Origin: GWB1-39-12 sp964435575
Lineage (GTDB): Bacteria; Patescibacteriota; Microgenomatia; UBA8517
Direction of reading: 5' to 3'
Length of the DNA stretch: 64,000 nt
NCBI GenBank assembly: GCA_964435575.1
Contig: CAYSZS010000002.1
Location: 1 to 64,000, forward strand
Below the pieces are notes generated by a model, which did not search any database, was not told where the DNA came from, and worked only from the letters and a program-made list of their open reading frames with translations. Position 1 is the stretch's first letter; every line of letters begins with the position of its first letter. A program made the translations under genes and the position numbers. Shown piece after piece: positions 56,605 through 64,000 of this stretch.

Positions 56605-56862
56605 CTACTCTTTCTTGTAAGACTGGAAGTTATCGGCCTGACTTGGAAATTCCTCTTTTAGAAATTCAATAACCTTATCTCTAATTTCCGTGGATGCAAC
56701 TACTCCTTTCTGGGCAGCAGTTTTTGCCCAACTTTCTATATTACCGGCAATTTTTTGAGCGGCTTCGAATGGAACACCGGCTTTACCTATTGCGGTAACC
56801 AGTTTGTCAAAACTCCATGCTTCAAGCCTTCCGTCACGCTTTTTTACGCTAATATCGTTCAT
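56605..56862 (-). CDS. Stand-alone ATP-cone domain protein
   Basis: 85-aa ATP-cone: VKKRDGRLEAWSFDKLVTAI (about 6-25), then EIRDKVIEFLKEEFP. It has no reductase or zinc-ribbon part. Paralogue of the 92-aa protein at 14864; both lie tail-to-tail with a single receiver protein, so the pair may work together as a nucleotide-linked signalling module. Confidence 0.82.
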   Translation of the reverse strand: MNDISVKKRDGRLEAWSFDKLVTAIGKAGVPFEAAQKIAGNIESWAKTAAQKGVVASTEIRDKVIEFLKEEFPSQADNFQSYKKE

Positions 56863-56906
56863 TTTTCTTCACCCTCTTTCCACTCCTAATCTATAATAAC
56901 ACTTTT

Positions 56907-57977
56907 TTAGCCAATGGTTTTTTCTTCTAAACGCTCCATTTCATAAAGGGCTACGATAAATAGAGACTCGCTCCAGCCAAGAGGCGTATTTTCGTTATAG
57001 TCAGCGGAATTTGAAAAATAGAGTTCAGGCATGCCCTCGGGGGTATCAATTGTAATGAGATTTTTAATCAACTCCTCTACTTTTTCTTTATTTCCCATTT
57101 TTTCGTAGATTATGGCAAGCCATGATAATCCGAAAGTCCACTCGGCCTCTTCAGAAATCCCGTCGGGATTTCTGTTGTAGTAATGGTCTCCCTTGTACCT
57201 GACCACTCCCCTTTCTTTAGCAAGGTGATACTCGACGTTCTCAAGTATTTTACCCCTTTGCTCGTCTGTAACTACATCGTAAGGCCATATAAGTGAAAGT
57301 AGTGACAAATCCGTAAATTTATGCTCGCTTTCTCTGGGAAGAAGTAATTTTAGTGAATCTTCTCCTTTTCGGATTAGCCATAAAGGGACTTCAATTTGTG
57401 CCATTTTGGATACTGATTTCAGTCCAGCTACACACGCTCCGACGGAGCTTGCATGTAGCTCCTCTTCCTCTTCCCAAATTCCGGAATCGGGATCGCTCCA
57501 ATATTCAATAGATTCCAGATATTTTACCAGCTTATTTATGATTCGGGTATGTTCGGGCGTTTTTAAGATTGATCTTTTCTGGTTAATTTCCAGTTCTCCC
57601 AGCCGAAAAAGAATGCAGCCTATAGCGTCATTTTGTTTATTACCCCACTCTTCCCAAAATTCGTCAAAAGTTTCAGGATGGAATCGCGCGTGTATTCGTT
57701 TGTGGGCTTCTTTTGGTTTTTCTTTAATGGCCCAGTCTATTTTATCTTCGTGTCTGAGAAAAACGTTCAAAATTGCTCTATACGTTTTTTCGACTGTGTT
57801 CCAGTCGCCTATAACTTCAAAAGCAATTGTTTCGTAAAAATTGTCTCTCAACCAACTTTTGTCGTAGCCAGTTGACAAGCCTTTTTTTGAAGCCAAAAAT
57901 AAGCCGGACTTAGTTTTTAGACTTTTCAGGATTGTTAAATGTTTTTTTATCAGCTCGTCGTATGTAAGTCTGGCCAT
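56907..57977 (-). CDS. GH15-like glycoside hydrolase family protein
   Basis: 356-aa (alpha/alpha)6-type protein similar to glucoamylase (GH15) and the catalytic-like part of phosphorylase kinase subunits. Motifs are KSWLRDNFYE (about 40-49), ARFHPETFDEFWEEWGNKQN then DAIG, GIWEEEEELHASSVGAC (first catalytic Glu region) and TPLGWSESLFIVAL (second Glu). It has no signal peptide, so it is probably cytoplasmic. Substrate may be an alpha-glucan or trehalose-like sugar. Divergent from the NAGPA gene across about 20 bp, with an overlapping promoter. Confidence 0.85.
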   Translation of the reverse strand: MARLTYDELIKKHLTILKSLKTKSGLFLASKKGLSTGYDKSWLRDNFYETIAFEVIGDWNTVEKTYRAILNVFLRHEDKIDWAIKEKPKEAHKRIHARFHPETFDEFWEEWGNKQNDAIGCILFRLGELEINQKRSILKTPEHTRIINKLVKYLESIEYWSDPDSGIWEEEEELHASSVGACVAGLKSVSKMAQIEVPLWLIRKGEDSLKLLLPRESEHKFTDLSLLSLIWPYDVVTDEQRGKILENVEYHLAKERGVVRYKGDHYYNRNPDGISEEAEWTFGLSWLAIIYEKMGNKEKVEELIKNLITIDTPEGMPELYFSNSADYNENTPLGWSESLFIVALYEMERLEEKTIG

Positions 57978-57997
57978 TTTTAGGTTAAAATATTATT

Positions 57998-58777
57998 ATG
58001 AAAAGAATACTCTTTATTCTACTACCAATTTTGGCTTTTTTGGTAGTTTTAATATTTTTTTATAAATCAAAGGGAATTGACAAAAAAATTAAGACTCCCC
58101 AGAAAGAAGAACAGGCAGAAGAATCTTTTTCGCCAACTCCAAGCCTAACGGAATCCTTTAATTCTAGCTATCAGACTGTTTGGGTAACGGTTAGAGATAT
58201 CGGTAAAATCAAGCTTTTTTTAAACCTGGTAGAAAAACTTTCGTCCGATGAAGCTTCAACAAAAAATAACTGCGCCCATCTTATAAACGGAGGGTTTTAC
58301 GATAAAAATGATAAGCCTATCGGCCTTTTTGTTATAGACGGCAGGGTATTAGAAATCGCCAAAGAGAATTCGCTTTTGAATGGCTATTTTTATATAGATT
58401 TGCAAGAAAAAGCATACATAGAAAGTGTTTCTCCAAAGAGTCCCTCGATTGCCGTTCAGGCCGGACCGATTTTGTTTAAAAACCAAAAACCCGTTAGTCT
58501 AACTCTTTCTAAAGACGAATTAGCAAGAAGGATAGTCGTTGCTACGACAAAAGATCAAAAGGCTATTTTTTTAGTTTTTTACACAAAAGCTAATCCTCTT
58601 TTAGGACCGACGTTGTCCGAATTACCCGGAATTATTGAAGAAATTAGACAGAATGCAAAGTTGGATATCGTCAACGCAATAAACCTTGACGGCGGGACCC
58701 ACTCTTCCTTTTTAACAAAAAATTTTAAACTCAGCGAAGTTGCCACTATTGGAAGCTATTTCTGCATTGTCCCTTAG
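57998..58777 (+). CDS. Phosphodiester glycosidase (NAGPA) domain protein, membrane-anchored
   Basis: 259-aa protein with an N-terminal membrane anchor (ILFILLPILAFLVVLIFFY) and an NAGPA-like domain, which in other proteins cleaves N-acetylglucosamine phosphodiesters. The motifs are LINGGFYDKNDKPIGL (about 95-110), IAVQAGPIL and NAINLDGGTHSSFL (catalytic region). TAAAAT lies six bases before the ATG at 57998. Possible role in cell-envelope polysaccharide processing. Its stop lies next to a convergent small gene. Confidence 0.85.
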   Translation: MKRILFILLPILAFLVVLIFFYKSKGIDKKIKTPQKEEQAEESFSPTPSLTESFNSSYQTVWVTVRDIGKIKLFLNLVEKLSSDEASTKNNCAHLINGGFYDKNDKPIGLFVIDGRVLEIAKENSLLNGYFYIDLQEKAYIESVSPKSPSIAVQAGPILFKNQKPVSLTLSKDELARRIVVATTKDQKAIFLVFYTKANPLLGPTLSELPGIIEEIRQNAKLDIVNAINLDGGTHSSFLTKNFKLSEVATIGSYFCIVP

Positions 58778-59005
58778 CTAGCGAATTTTTTTAGAATATT
58801 TCGGAAGAGTCGTTTTTATTTTGTTGTATTGCCTTTTTAATTTTATTAAATTGATCTCGAACTGACTTTTTGAAAATTGGTAGATTTTATAGGGAAGGTT
58901 TCTATTTATGTGGGAAAATATTTGAGCTTGATGAGCAGACTTGAATTCTCTTGGAGTTTGTCTGAAGAAGGTGTTTACTCTTTTAGCCTTTTTCTTTTCA
59001 GCCAT
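58778..59005 (-). CDS. Small basic protein, unknown function
   Basis: 75-aa very basic protein (MAEKKKAKRVNTFFRQTPRE at the start; many Lys/Arg and Gln), possibly nucleic-acid-binding. It lies directly next to the convergent NAGPA gene and 22 bp after yraN on the same strand, near rplS. No family recognised. Confidence 0.5.
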   Translation of the reverse strand: MAEKKKAKRVNTFFRQTPREFKSAHQAQIFSHINRNLPYKIYQFSKSQFEINLIKLKRQYNKIKTTLPKYSKKIR

Positions 59006-59027
59006 ATTTAATTATACATGATTTGCA

Positions 59028-59381
59028 CTATACTACCTTGATAATTTTTGCACTGCTTACTTTTTTGTTATTTACCTCGATTGCTACAACGTCGATTCTT
59101 TGTTTATTAAAGACATTTTTATGAGTTAAAAGATAATAGTCTCCGGCACGTTTAATTCTATAAAGCTTTCTTTTATTTACGGCTTCTTCGGGCTTGCCGT
59201 ATTTCTTACTCCACCTGGTCTTGACTTCGACAAAAACCAAAGTATCGCGATCTTCCGCAATTATATCTATTTCTCCCACCTTGGTTCTGAAGTTTCTTTC
59301 GAGGATTTTATAATTATGTTCTTTTAGTAATCCGACCGCATATTCCTCACCGATATCTCCGGACAGTCTTTTGCCTTTCAT
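59028..59381 (-). CDS. yraN: YraN/UPF0102-family endonuclease-like protein
   Basis: 117-aa restriction-endonuclease-fold protein. Motifs are GEEYAVGLLKEHNYKILERN (about 11-30), VGEIDIIAEDRDTLVFVEVK (Asp and Glu-x-Lys, about 36-55) and YGKPEEAVNKRKLYRI, all typical. In many bacteria it lies near rplS, as here (11 bp gap). Its physiological substrate is not settled. Confidence 0.95.
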   Translation of the reverse strand: MKGKRLSGDIGEEYAVGLLKEHNYKILERNFRTKVGEIDIIAEDRDTLVFVEVKTRWSKKYGKPEEAVNKRKLYRIKRAGDYYLLTHKNVFNKQRIDVVAIEVNNKKVSSAKIIKVV

Positions 59382-59392
59382 TGGAAAGTTTT

Positions 59393-59773
59393 TTATTTTT
59401 TTTGGGATTTCTTAGTTACTTCCTTACTATTTTCCCTTCTTGCTGCTCTTTTATAAATTAGATCAATTTCACGCTTGGAAATACCCCTTGTATAGTATAG
59501 TTTTCCGCGCCTTATGCCTTTTGTACCCTTTTTTATAACTTCTATTTTCTCAATTGTGGGAGAGTAAAGCGGAAAAATTCTTTCAACGCCGATTTGTCCT
59601 GCACCAATTCTTCTGACGGAAAAACTTTTATTTTCGTCTCGACCCGATAAGGCAATTACCATTCCTTCAAATATTTGTAAGCGGTTTTTTTCGCCCTCTT
59701 TTATTTTTTGAACAACTTTAATTTTGTCTCCAGGACCAAAGGAGGTATCTTTATGGATTATAGTTAGTGTCAT
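59393..59773 (-). CDS. rplS: 50S ribosomal protein L19
   Basis: 126-aa L19, which lies at the 30S-50S interface. FGPGDKIKVVQKIKEGEKNR, IFEGMVIALSGRDENKSFSV and GVERIFPLYSPTIEKIEVIK identify it. The C-terminal tail (YKRAARRENSKEVTKKSQKK) is somewhat extended and basic. The start at 59773 matches the family; the longer frame from 59845 overlaps the non-coding region before dnaE. Confidence 0.97.
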   Translation of the reverse strand: MTLTIIHKDTSFGPGDKIKVVQKIKEGEKNRLQIFEGMVIALSGRDENKSFSVRRIGAGQIGVERIFPLYSPTIEKIEVIKKGTKGIRRGKLYYTRGISKREIDLIYKRAARRENSKEVTKKSQKK

Positions 59774-59819
59774 ATAATTAACTAATTTTTGGTATTTTAC
59801 ACCATTAATACATTGAAAA

Positions 59820-62800
59820 CTAGTCGAGTTTACGATTAAACTCAAAAATGTCCGTAATTTTATGAGAAAGATTTTGGCTCCAGGATATTTTTATATTAAG
59901 ATCAACCGTACGTTTTACTTTTCCCTCAAAAACCAAACTTACATTTTGGTTACCCGGGTTATTAAGAAGTATTTTTTTTAAATTTATGAGATTGTCGGTG
60001 GAGGATTCTTTAGGTACCGTAATGAATAACCGACCGCTTTCTGAGCTTAAACTGTCTTTGGTATTAATTTCGCTGACAATAATAGCAGGTTCTTCGTCTT
60101 TAAAATCGACTCTTCCTGTTACTAATATGGCCTTATTGTCAATCAAGGAATTTCTTGTATCCTTGAAGGTTTTAGGAAATACGACGAGTTCAAGTGTACC
60201 CGTATCGTCTCTTACTTTTACAAATGCCATTTCCTGACCTGTTTTTTTTGTAATAATGATTCTGACGTCGGTCACTATCGCTGCAATTTTTACATTTTGC
60301 TCTAAGGTTTCTTCAGTAAAAATGTCTTGGATTTTATGGGTAGCCAGGTTCTCTAAAGTGCCTAAAACTTCATTTATTGGCCGGGCCGAAAGGGAAAATC
60401 CCAATAGTTGTCTCTCAAGGCTTTGGAGCTCGTCCTCGGAAAATTCGTCTAAGTTAAGATTTATTTCCGAAAAATCGCTCTCCGTAGTTTTTTTGAAGTC
60501 GTCTTGGCTAAAAAGTCCTTCCTGATTTTCAGGACCTTTTGGCTTTGAAACCCTATTTCTGATTCCTTCCATTGAGGCTAAAAGAGAAGCGCGTGAGCCG
60601 AAAGAGGAAAGCGCGCCAACTTTTATGAGTGATTCGAGAACTTTTTTGTTTACGCGCCGTGGGTCAACCCGGGATAGAAAATCTGCGAAAGAATTAAATG
60701 CGTCTTTCGACCTCTCTTCAAGAATTGCCATAATTGCGGCTTTACCCACATTTTTGATGGCGTCAAATCCAAACCTGATTGCTTTTGATTCCAGCGATTC
60801 CGAATCCTTAATGATTTTAAAGCCTACGTCGCTCTCGTTTATATCGGGAGGTAAAACTTTAATCTTCATTCTTTTGCATTCGTTAACCGCCGCCGAGACT
60901 TTTTCGGGATCTTTTGCTTCAGCCGTCAGGAGTGCATTCATAAATTCAACAGTATAATTAGCTTTCATATATGCCGTCCAATAGGCTACCATTCCGTAGG
61001 AAGCAGCATGTGCTTTGTTAAAGCCGTAGCCCGAGAAAGGTTCAATCAATTTAAAAAGCTCCCCTGCTTTATCTTTTGTCAACCCGTTATTGACCGCTCC
61101 TTCAATAAATTTAGTTTTTTGTTTTTCCATTTCCTGGGGAATTTTTTTACCTACCGCTTTTCTGAATTTATCGGATTCTTCCCAGGTGTAACCGGCAATT
61201 TTTATTGCTGTTTGGAATACGTCGTCCTGATAGACCAAAAGGCCGTAGGATTTACCGAGATACTCTTTCATTCTTTCGTCAAAATAGATAATTTTTTCGG
61301 GATTGTTTTTTCTTTCAATATATTCAGGAATTTGGACCATGGGCCCGGGTCTATATAACGCAACCATTGCCATCAGGTCTTCAACACGCGTGGGTTTCAG
61401 GTCTTTGAGATATCTGGTCATGCCGCTACCTGCTAGTTGAAAGACGCCCATGGTATCACCCTTCGAGAGCATTTCAAAAGTTTTTTTATCGTTTAAAGGT
61501 ATATTTAGTATGTTAATATCTATGGCGTAGTTTCTTTTAACGACCTCAATGGCTTCACCTAAAATTGAGAGATTTCGCAGGCCCAAAAGGTCAAATTTTA
61601 AAAGGCCGACCGCTTCGTTTGGCGATACGTTAGGGTCGAGTGAATCCATATCGTATTGTGTTATTACCTTTTTTCCTTCTGGATCGAGTTGGATTGGCGT
61701 AAATTTAATGATATCGTCGGGAGCTATGACTACGCCGGCTGCGTGTACTGAAATATGCCTTGCGTTTCCCTCAACCTGCCTGGCAAGATCTATAATTTTC
61801 TTGGCGTCTTTATCACTCTCGTACATTTGCTTTAAATCAGGTGAAGTACTAAGCGCTTTATCTATTGTCATCGGAAAACCCTGAGACCCGATTGGAATAA
61901 GTTTTGATATTCTGTCGCCTGTTGAGTAGGGGTAGCCTAAAACCCGGGCGATGTCTCTAACAGATCCTCTTGCCAGCATCCGTCCGAAAGTACAGATTTG
62001 TGCCACTTTTTCCTTGCCGTATTTTTCTGTCATATAGGTAATTACTTCTTCCCGTCTGTTATCTGCTATGTCAAAATCAATGTCGGGCGGAGACGGTCTC
62101 CAGGGAGTAAGAAATCTCTCAAAAGGAAGGTCGTAGTCAATTGGGTTAATATTAATAATGCCCAATGCATAAGCAACCAGGCTTCCTGCAGTAGATCCTC
62201 TTGTATTTGTTATTATCATATTGGTATTACACCAATCGGCAATGTCGGCTACAATTAAAAAGTATGTCGAGTAACCCTTTTGTTTTATTATTGAGAGTTC
62301 GTAGTTGAGGCGTTCCCTTATCTCGGGAGTAATTTTTTCTAACCTTTTTTCCAGACCTTGCCAGCTTTTTTCAACGAGCTCTTTATCAGGGGTTTTAGCT
62401 TCGGAGAGTTCGAATTCGGGAAAATACCATTTGTCCAAAGTAATTGTAAGGCTACACTTATCGGCAATTTTTTGTGAATTTTGTAGAGCTTCGGGCAAAT
62501 CGGGGAAAAGGCTGGTCATTTCTTCTGTAGATTTCAGATAAAAAGTTGGCGAATCAATGTAGCGTAGTCTCTTGAGGTCGCTGACGTTTTTCCCGGTTGC
62601 AATACAAACTAGAGCGTCTTGAGCCATGCTTTCTTCTTTTTTTACATAATGAGCGTCATTTGTTGCAACGATCGGTATTCCCAATTCACGGCTTAATCGG
62701 ATTATTCCTTGGTTAACCGCTTTTTCAGATTCTACCTGTTGTTTCAGGAAAGTTTTAATTTCTTCATTTTCCGAAGTCTCTATGTATTTTTCAGGTTCGT

Positions 62801-63332
62801 GTCTTTGAACTTCTAAGTAATAATCTTTGCCGAAAATATCCAAAAACGTTGTTGCCGTTTCTTTAGCCTTCTTAAAGTCATCCGCAATTAATGCTTGGCC
62901 TATTTCTCCTAAGGGACAGGCAGATGTACAAATAAGGCCTTTTGAATATTTAATAAGCGTTTCTCTGTCAAATCTTGGTCTATAATAATAACCTTCAAGA
63001 TGGGCTATTGAAGTAAGTTTCATCAGGTTTTGATAACCCTCGTTATCTTTAGCCAATAGGAGAAGATGGTAATTTTTTAGTTTTGACCTCTCCGGTCTTT
63101 CTTTTAAATTAACATTCGTAATATACCCTTCCATTCCGATGATTGGCTTTATGCCTTCTTTAAGCGCTTTTTTATAAAATTCTATACATCCGTACATTAC
63201 TCCGTGGTCTGTTATTGCGAGAGCGTCCATTCCCAAGGTCTTGATGTGCGAAAACATTAAATCTATTCTCGACAAGCCGTCAAGAAGAGAGTATTCGCTG
63301 TGAACATGTAGGTGAACGAATTTATTTTTCAT
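59820..63332 (-). CDS. dnaE: DNA polymerase III alpha subunit
   Basis: Replicative polymerase of 1170 aa, a normal DnaE size. The PHP domain is at the N-terminus (FVHLHVHSEYSLLDGLSRID; ALAITDHGVMYG), the palm has the catalytic PDIDFDIAD, the fingers and helix-hairpin-helix region include GFNKAHAASYGMVAYWTAYM, and a C-terminal OB fold starts near KIAAIVTDVRII. The PHP metal-binding residues look intact, so proofreading may be retained. It precedes rplS on the same strand with a 46-bp gap. Confidence 0.98.
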   Translation of the reverse strand: MKNKFVHLHVHSEYSLLDGLSRIDLMFSHIKTLGMDALAITDHGVMYGCIEFYKKALKEGIKPIIGMEGYITNVNLKERPERSKLKNYHLLLLAKDNEGYQNLMKLTSIAHLEGYYYRPRFDRETLIKYSKGLICTSACPLGEIGQALIADDFKKAKETATTFLDIFGKDYYLEVQRHEPEKYIETSENEEIKTFLKQQVESEKAVNQGIIRLSRELGIPIVATNDAHYVKKEESMAQDALVCIATGKNVSDLKRLRYIDSPTFYLKSTEEMTSLFPDLPEALQNSQKIADKCSLTITLDKWYFPEFELSEAKTPDKELVEKSWQGLEKRLEKITPEIRERLNYELSIIKQKGYSTYFLIVADIADWCNTNMIITNTRGSTAGSLVAYALGIININPIDYDLPFERFLTPWRPSPPDIDFDIADNRREEVITYMTEKYGKEKVAQICTFGRMLARGSVRDIARVLGYPYSTGDRISKLIPIGSQGFPMTIDKALSTSPDLKQMYESDKDAKKIIDLARQVEGNARHISVHAAGVVIAPDDIIKFTPIQLDPEGKKVITQYDMDSLDPNVSPNEAVGLLKFDLLGLRNLSILGEAIEVVKRNYAIDINILNIPLNDKKTFEMLSKGDTMGVFQLAGSGMTRYLKDLKPTRVEDLMAMVALYRPGPMVQIPEYIERKNNPEKIIYFDERMKEYLGKSYGLLVYQDDVFQTAIKIAGYTWEESDKFRKAVGKKIPQEMEKQKTKFIEGAVNNGLTKDKAGELFKLIEPFSGYGFNKAHAASYGMVAYWTAYMKANYTVEFMNALLTAEAKDPEKVSAAVNECKRMKIKVLPPDINESDVGFKIIKDSESLESKAIRFGFDAIKNVGKAAIMAILEERSKDAFNSFADFLSRVDPRRVNKKVLESLIKVGALSSFGSRASLLASMEGIRNRVSKPKGPENQEGLFSQDDFKKTTESDFSEINLNLDEFSEDELQSLERQLLGFSLSARPINEVLGTLENLATHKIQDIFTEETLEQNVKIAAIVTDVRIIITKKTGQEMAFVKVRDDTGTLELVVFPKTFKDTRNSLIDNKAILVTGRVDFKDEEPAIIVSEINTKDSLSSESGRLFITVPKESSTDNLINLKKILLNNPGNQNVSLVFEGKVKRTVDLNIKISWSQNLSHKITDIFEFNRKLD

Positions 63333-63338
63333 AATTAT

Positions 63339-63980
63339 TTATTTTCTATCAGCACCTTTTGACCTTTTAACTTCATACATTTTCGTTTCAGCTCTTTCTA
63401 AAGTTTTACTAATATCCTCATCTTTGTTACGTTGTGCATAACCTATGCTCATGTTTATAGGAACTTCTTCTGGTATCTCCCATAATAAAGAATTATTAAT
63501 TATTTCCAGTAGTGACTCCTTTAATCGTTCTGCGACACTCTCGGCCTCATCAGTATTTGTAGCTGGTAATAGAATTTCGAATTCATCTCCCGATATGTGT
63601 GCCACAATATCAGCATCTCTTGTACCAATCTTTAAAGTATTAGCTATTGCTTGAATAACTTTATCACCTGTAGCATGACCATACGAGTCGTTAATTTCTT
63701 TAAGTCTATCCAAATCAATTAACATAACAGATAATTCTTCGTTTGTTCTCTCGCTGTGGGCTTCATAAAATTCCAGATATCTATTAAAACCTCTTCTATT
63801 TAGAAGTCCGGTTAAGTCATCAATTTCAACCGCTAATTTTAGTTTTCTTATTAGTTCATCCTTTTCTAAATCCATAATAGCTTTTTCTCTGGGGTCCATC
63901 AAACTATGCTTTTCCTGCCGTTCATTTATTTGTTCTTCACTAAAACCCATTGGCTCATTAGGAGTTAGTTCTTCGCTCAT
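63339..63980 (-). CDS. Cytoplasmic GGDEF-domain protein (diguanylate cyclase-like)
   Basis: 213-aa soluble protein that would synthesise cyclic di-GMP. A short helical N-terminus (about 1-50) is followed by the GGDEF domain: DDLTGLLNRRGFNR, LIDLDRLKEINDSYGHATGD, and the signature written HISGDEFEI, i.e. SGDEF in place of GGDEF. The inhibitory I-site RxxD is present five residues before it (RDAD). It lacks a sensor domain, and no EAL or PilZ protein is in the window. 6 bp before dnaE. Confidence 0.88.
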   Translation of the reverse strand: MSEELTPNEPMGFSEEQINERQEKHSLMDPREKAIMDLEKDELIRKLKLAVEIDDLTGLLNRRGFNRYLEFYEAHSERTNEELSVMLIDLDRLKEINDSYGHATGDKVIQAIANTLKIGTRDADIVAHISGDEFEILLPATNTDEAESVAERLKESLLEIINNSLLWEIPEEVPINMSIGYAQRNKDEDISKTLERAETKMYEVKRSKGADRK

Positions 63981-64000
63981 AATTCATTTTACAATGTTTT

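Overview
The window is AT-rich bacterial DNA that looks like a Candidate Phyla Radiation (Patescibacteria) genome, most likely Microgenomates-like. The reasons are the compact gene order, small divergent housekeeping proteins, many membrane or secreted proteins with no known function, a DRG-type GTPase, a bifunctional phosphoglucose/phosphomannose isomerase, stand-alone ATP-cone proteins and many genes that appear to be transcribed without a leader. TGA is used as a stop (for example at the end of eno), so the code is standard. The lineage call is an inference; no rRNA is present to test it.

Layout. 1-5.7 kb: a large serine recombinase flanked by a 49-bp inverted repeat next to tRNA-Lys, a secreted glycosidase-like protein, and a tRNA zone (Leu, Leu, Val, Phe, Gly). 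Four degenerate tRNA 5' halves there are interleaved with small accessory genes, including an HNH nuclease. 5.7-19 kb: an ATP-grasp ligase, DRG GTPase, CTP synthase, six more tRNAs (Arg, Arg, Leu, Pro, Gly, His), a LytR_C protein, an EEP hydrolase, a response regulator beside an ATP-cone protein, a large membrane protein, a solute-binding protein and secG. 19-29.5 kb: a REP-associated transposase between two copies of its 38-nt REP, then uvrC, a transglutaminase-like protein, uvrA, uvrB and lexA (an SOS/excision-repair cluster). 29.5-43 kb: gpmI-eno-ppsA, PGI/PMI, a PaaX-like regulator between two copies of one operator-like sequence, phosphohexomutase, an inositol-phosphatase-like protein, holA, ruvC, a SurA_N protein, superoxide dismutase.

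43-56 kb is the most unusual region, a surface-protein island. It holds two SipW-type signal peptidases and three secreted proteins with a TasA/camelysin-like FFSDTET signal (one carrying a von Willebrand A domain). It also holds an RTX-repeat protein, an AbiEii-type toxin pair and a Crp/Fnr regulator with two matching palindromes. One signal peptidase is fused in frame to a SipW-type signal sequence and two lamin-tail domains, so the protease appears to carry its own substrate. A long structured RNA leader precedes one of the substrates. 56-64 kb: a second response-regulator/ATP-cone pair, a GH15-like protein, a NAGPA-domain protein, yraN, rplS, dnaE and a GGDEF protein.

Mobile or repetitive signals recur throughout. 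They include the REP/transposase family (four copies, one inside a coding sequence), GC-rich palindromes inserted in frame in pyrG, the DRG gene and uvrC, and the tRNA-half array. Many start codons lie only about 5-10 nt after a TATAAT-like box, which suggests that leaderless mRNA is common in this organism.
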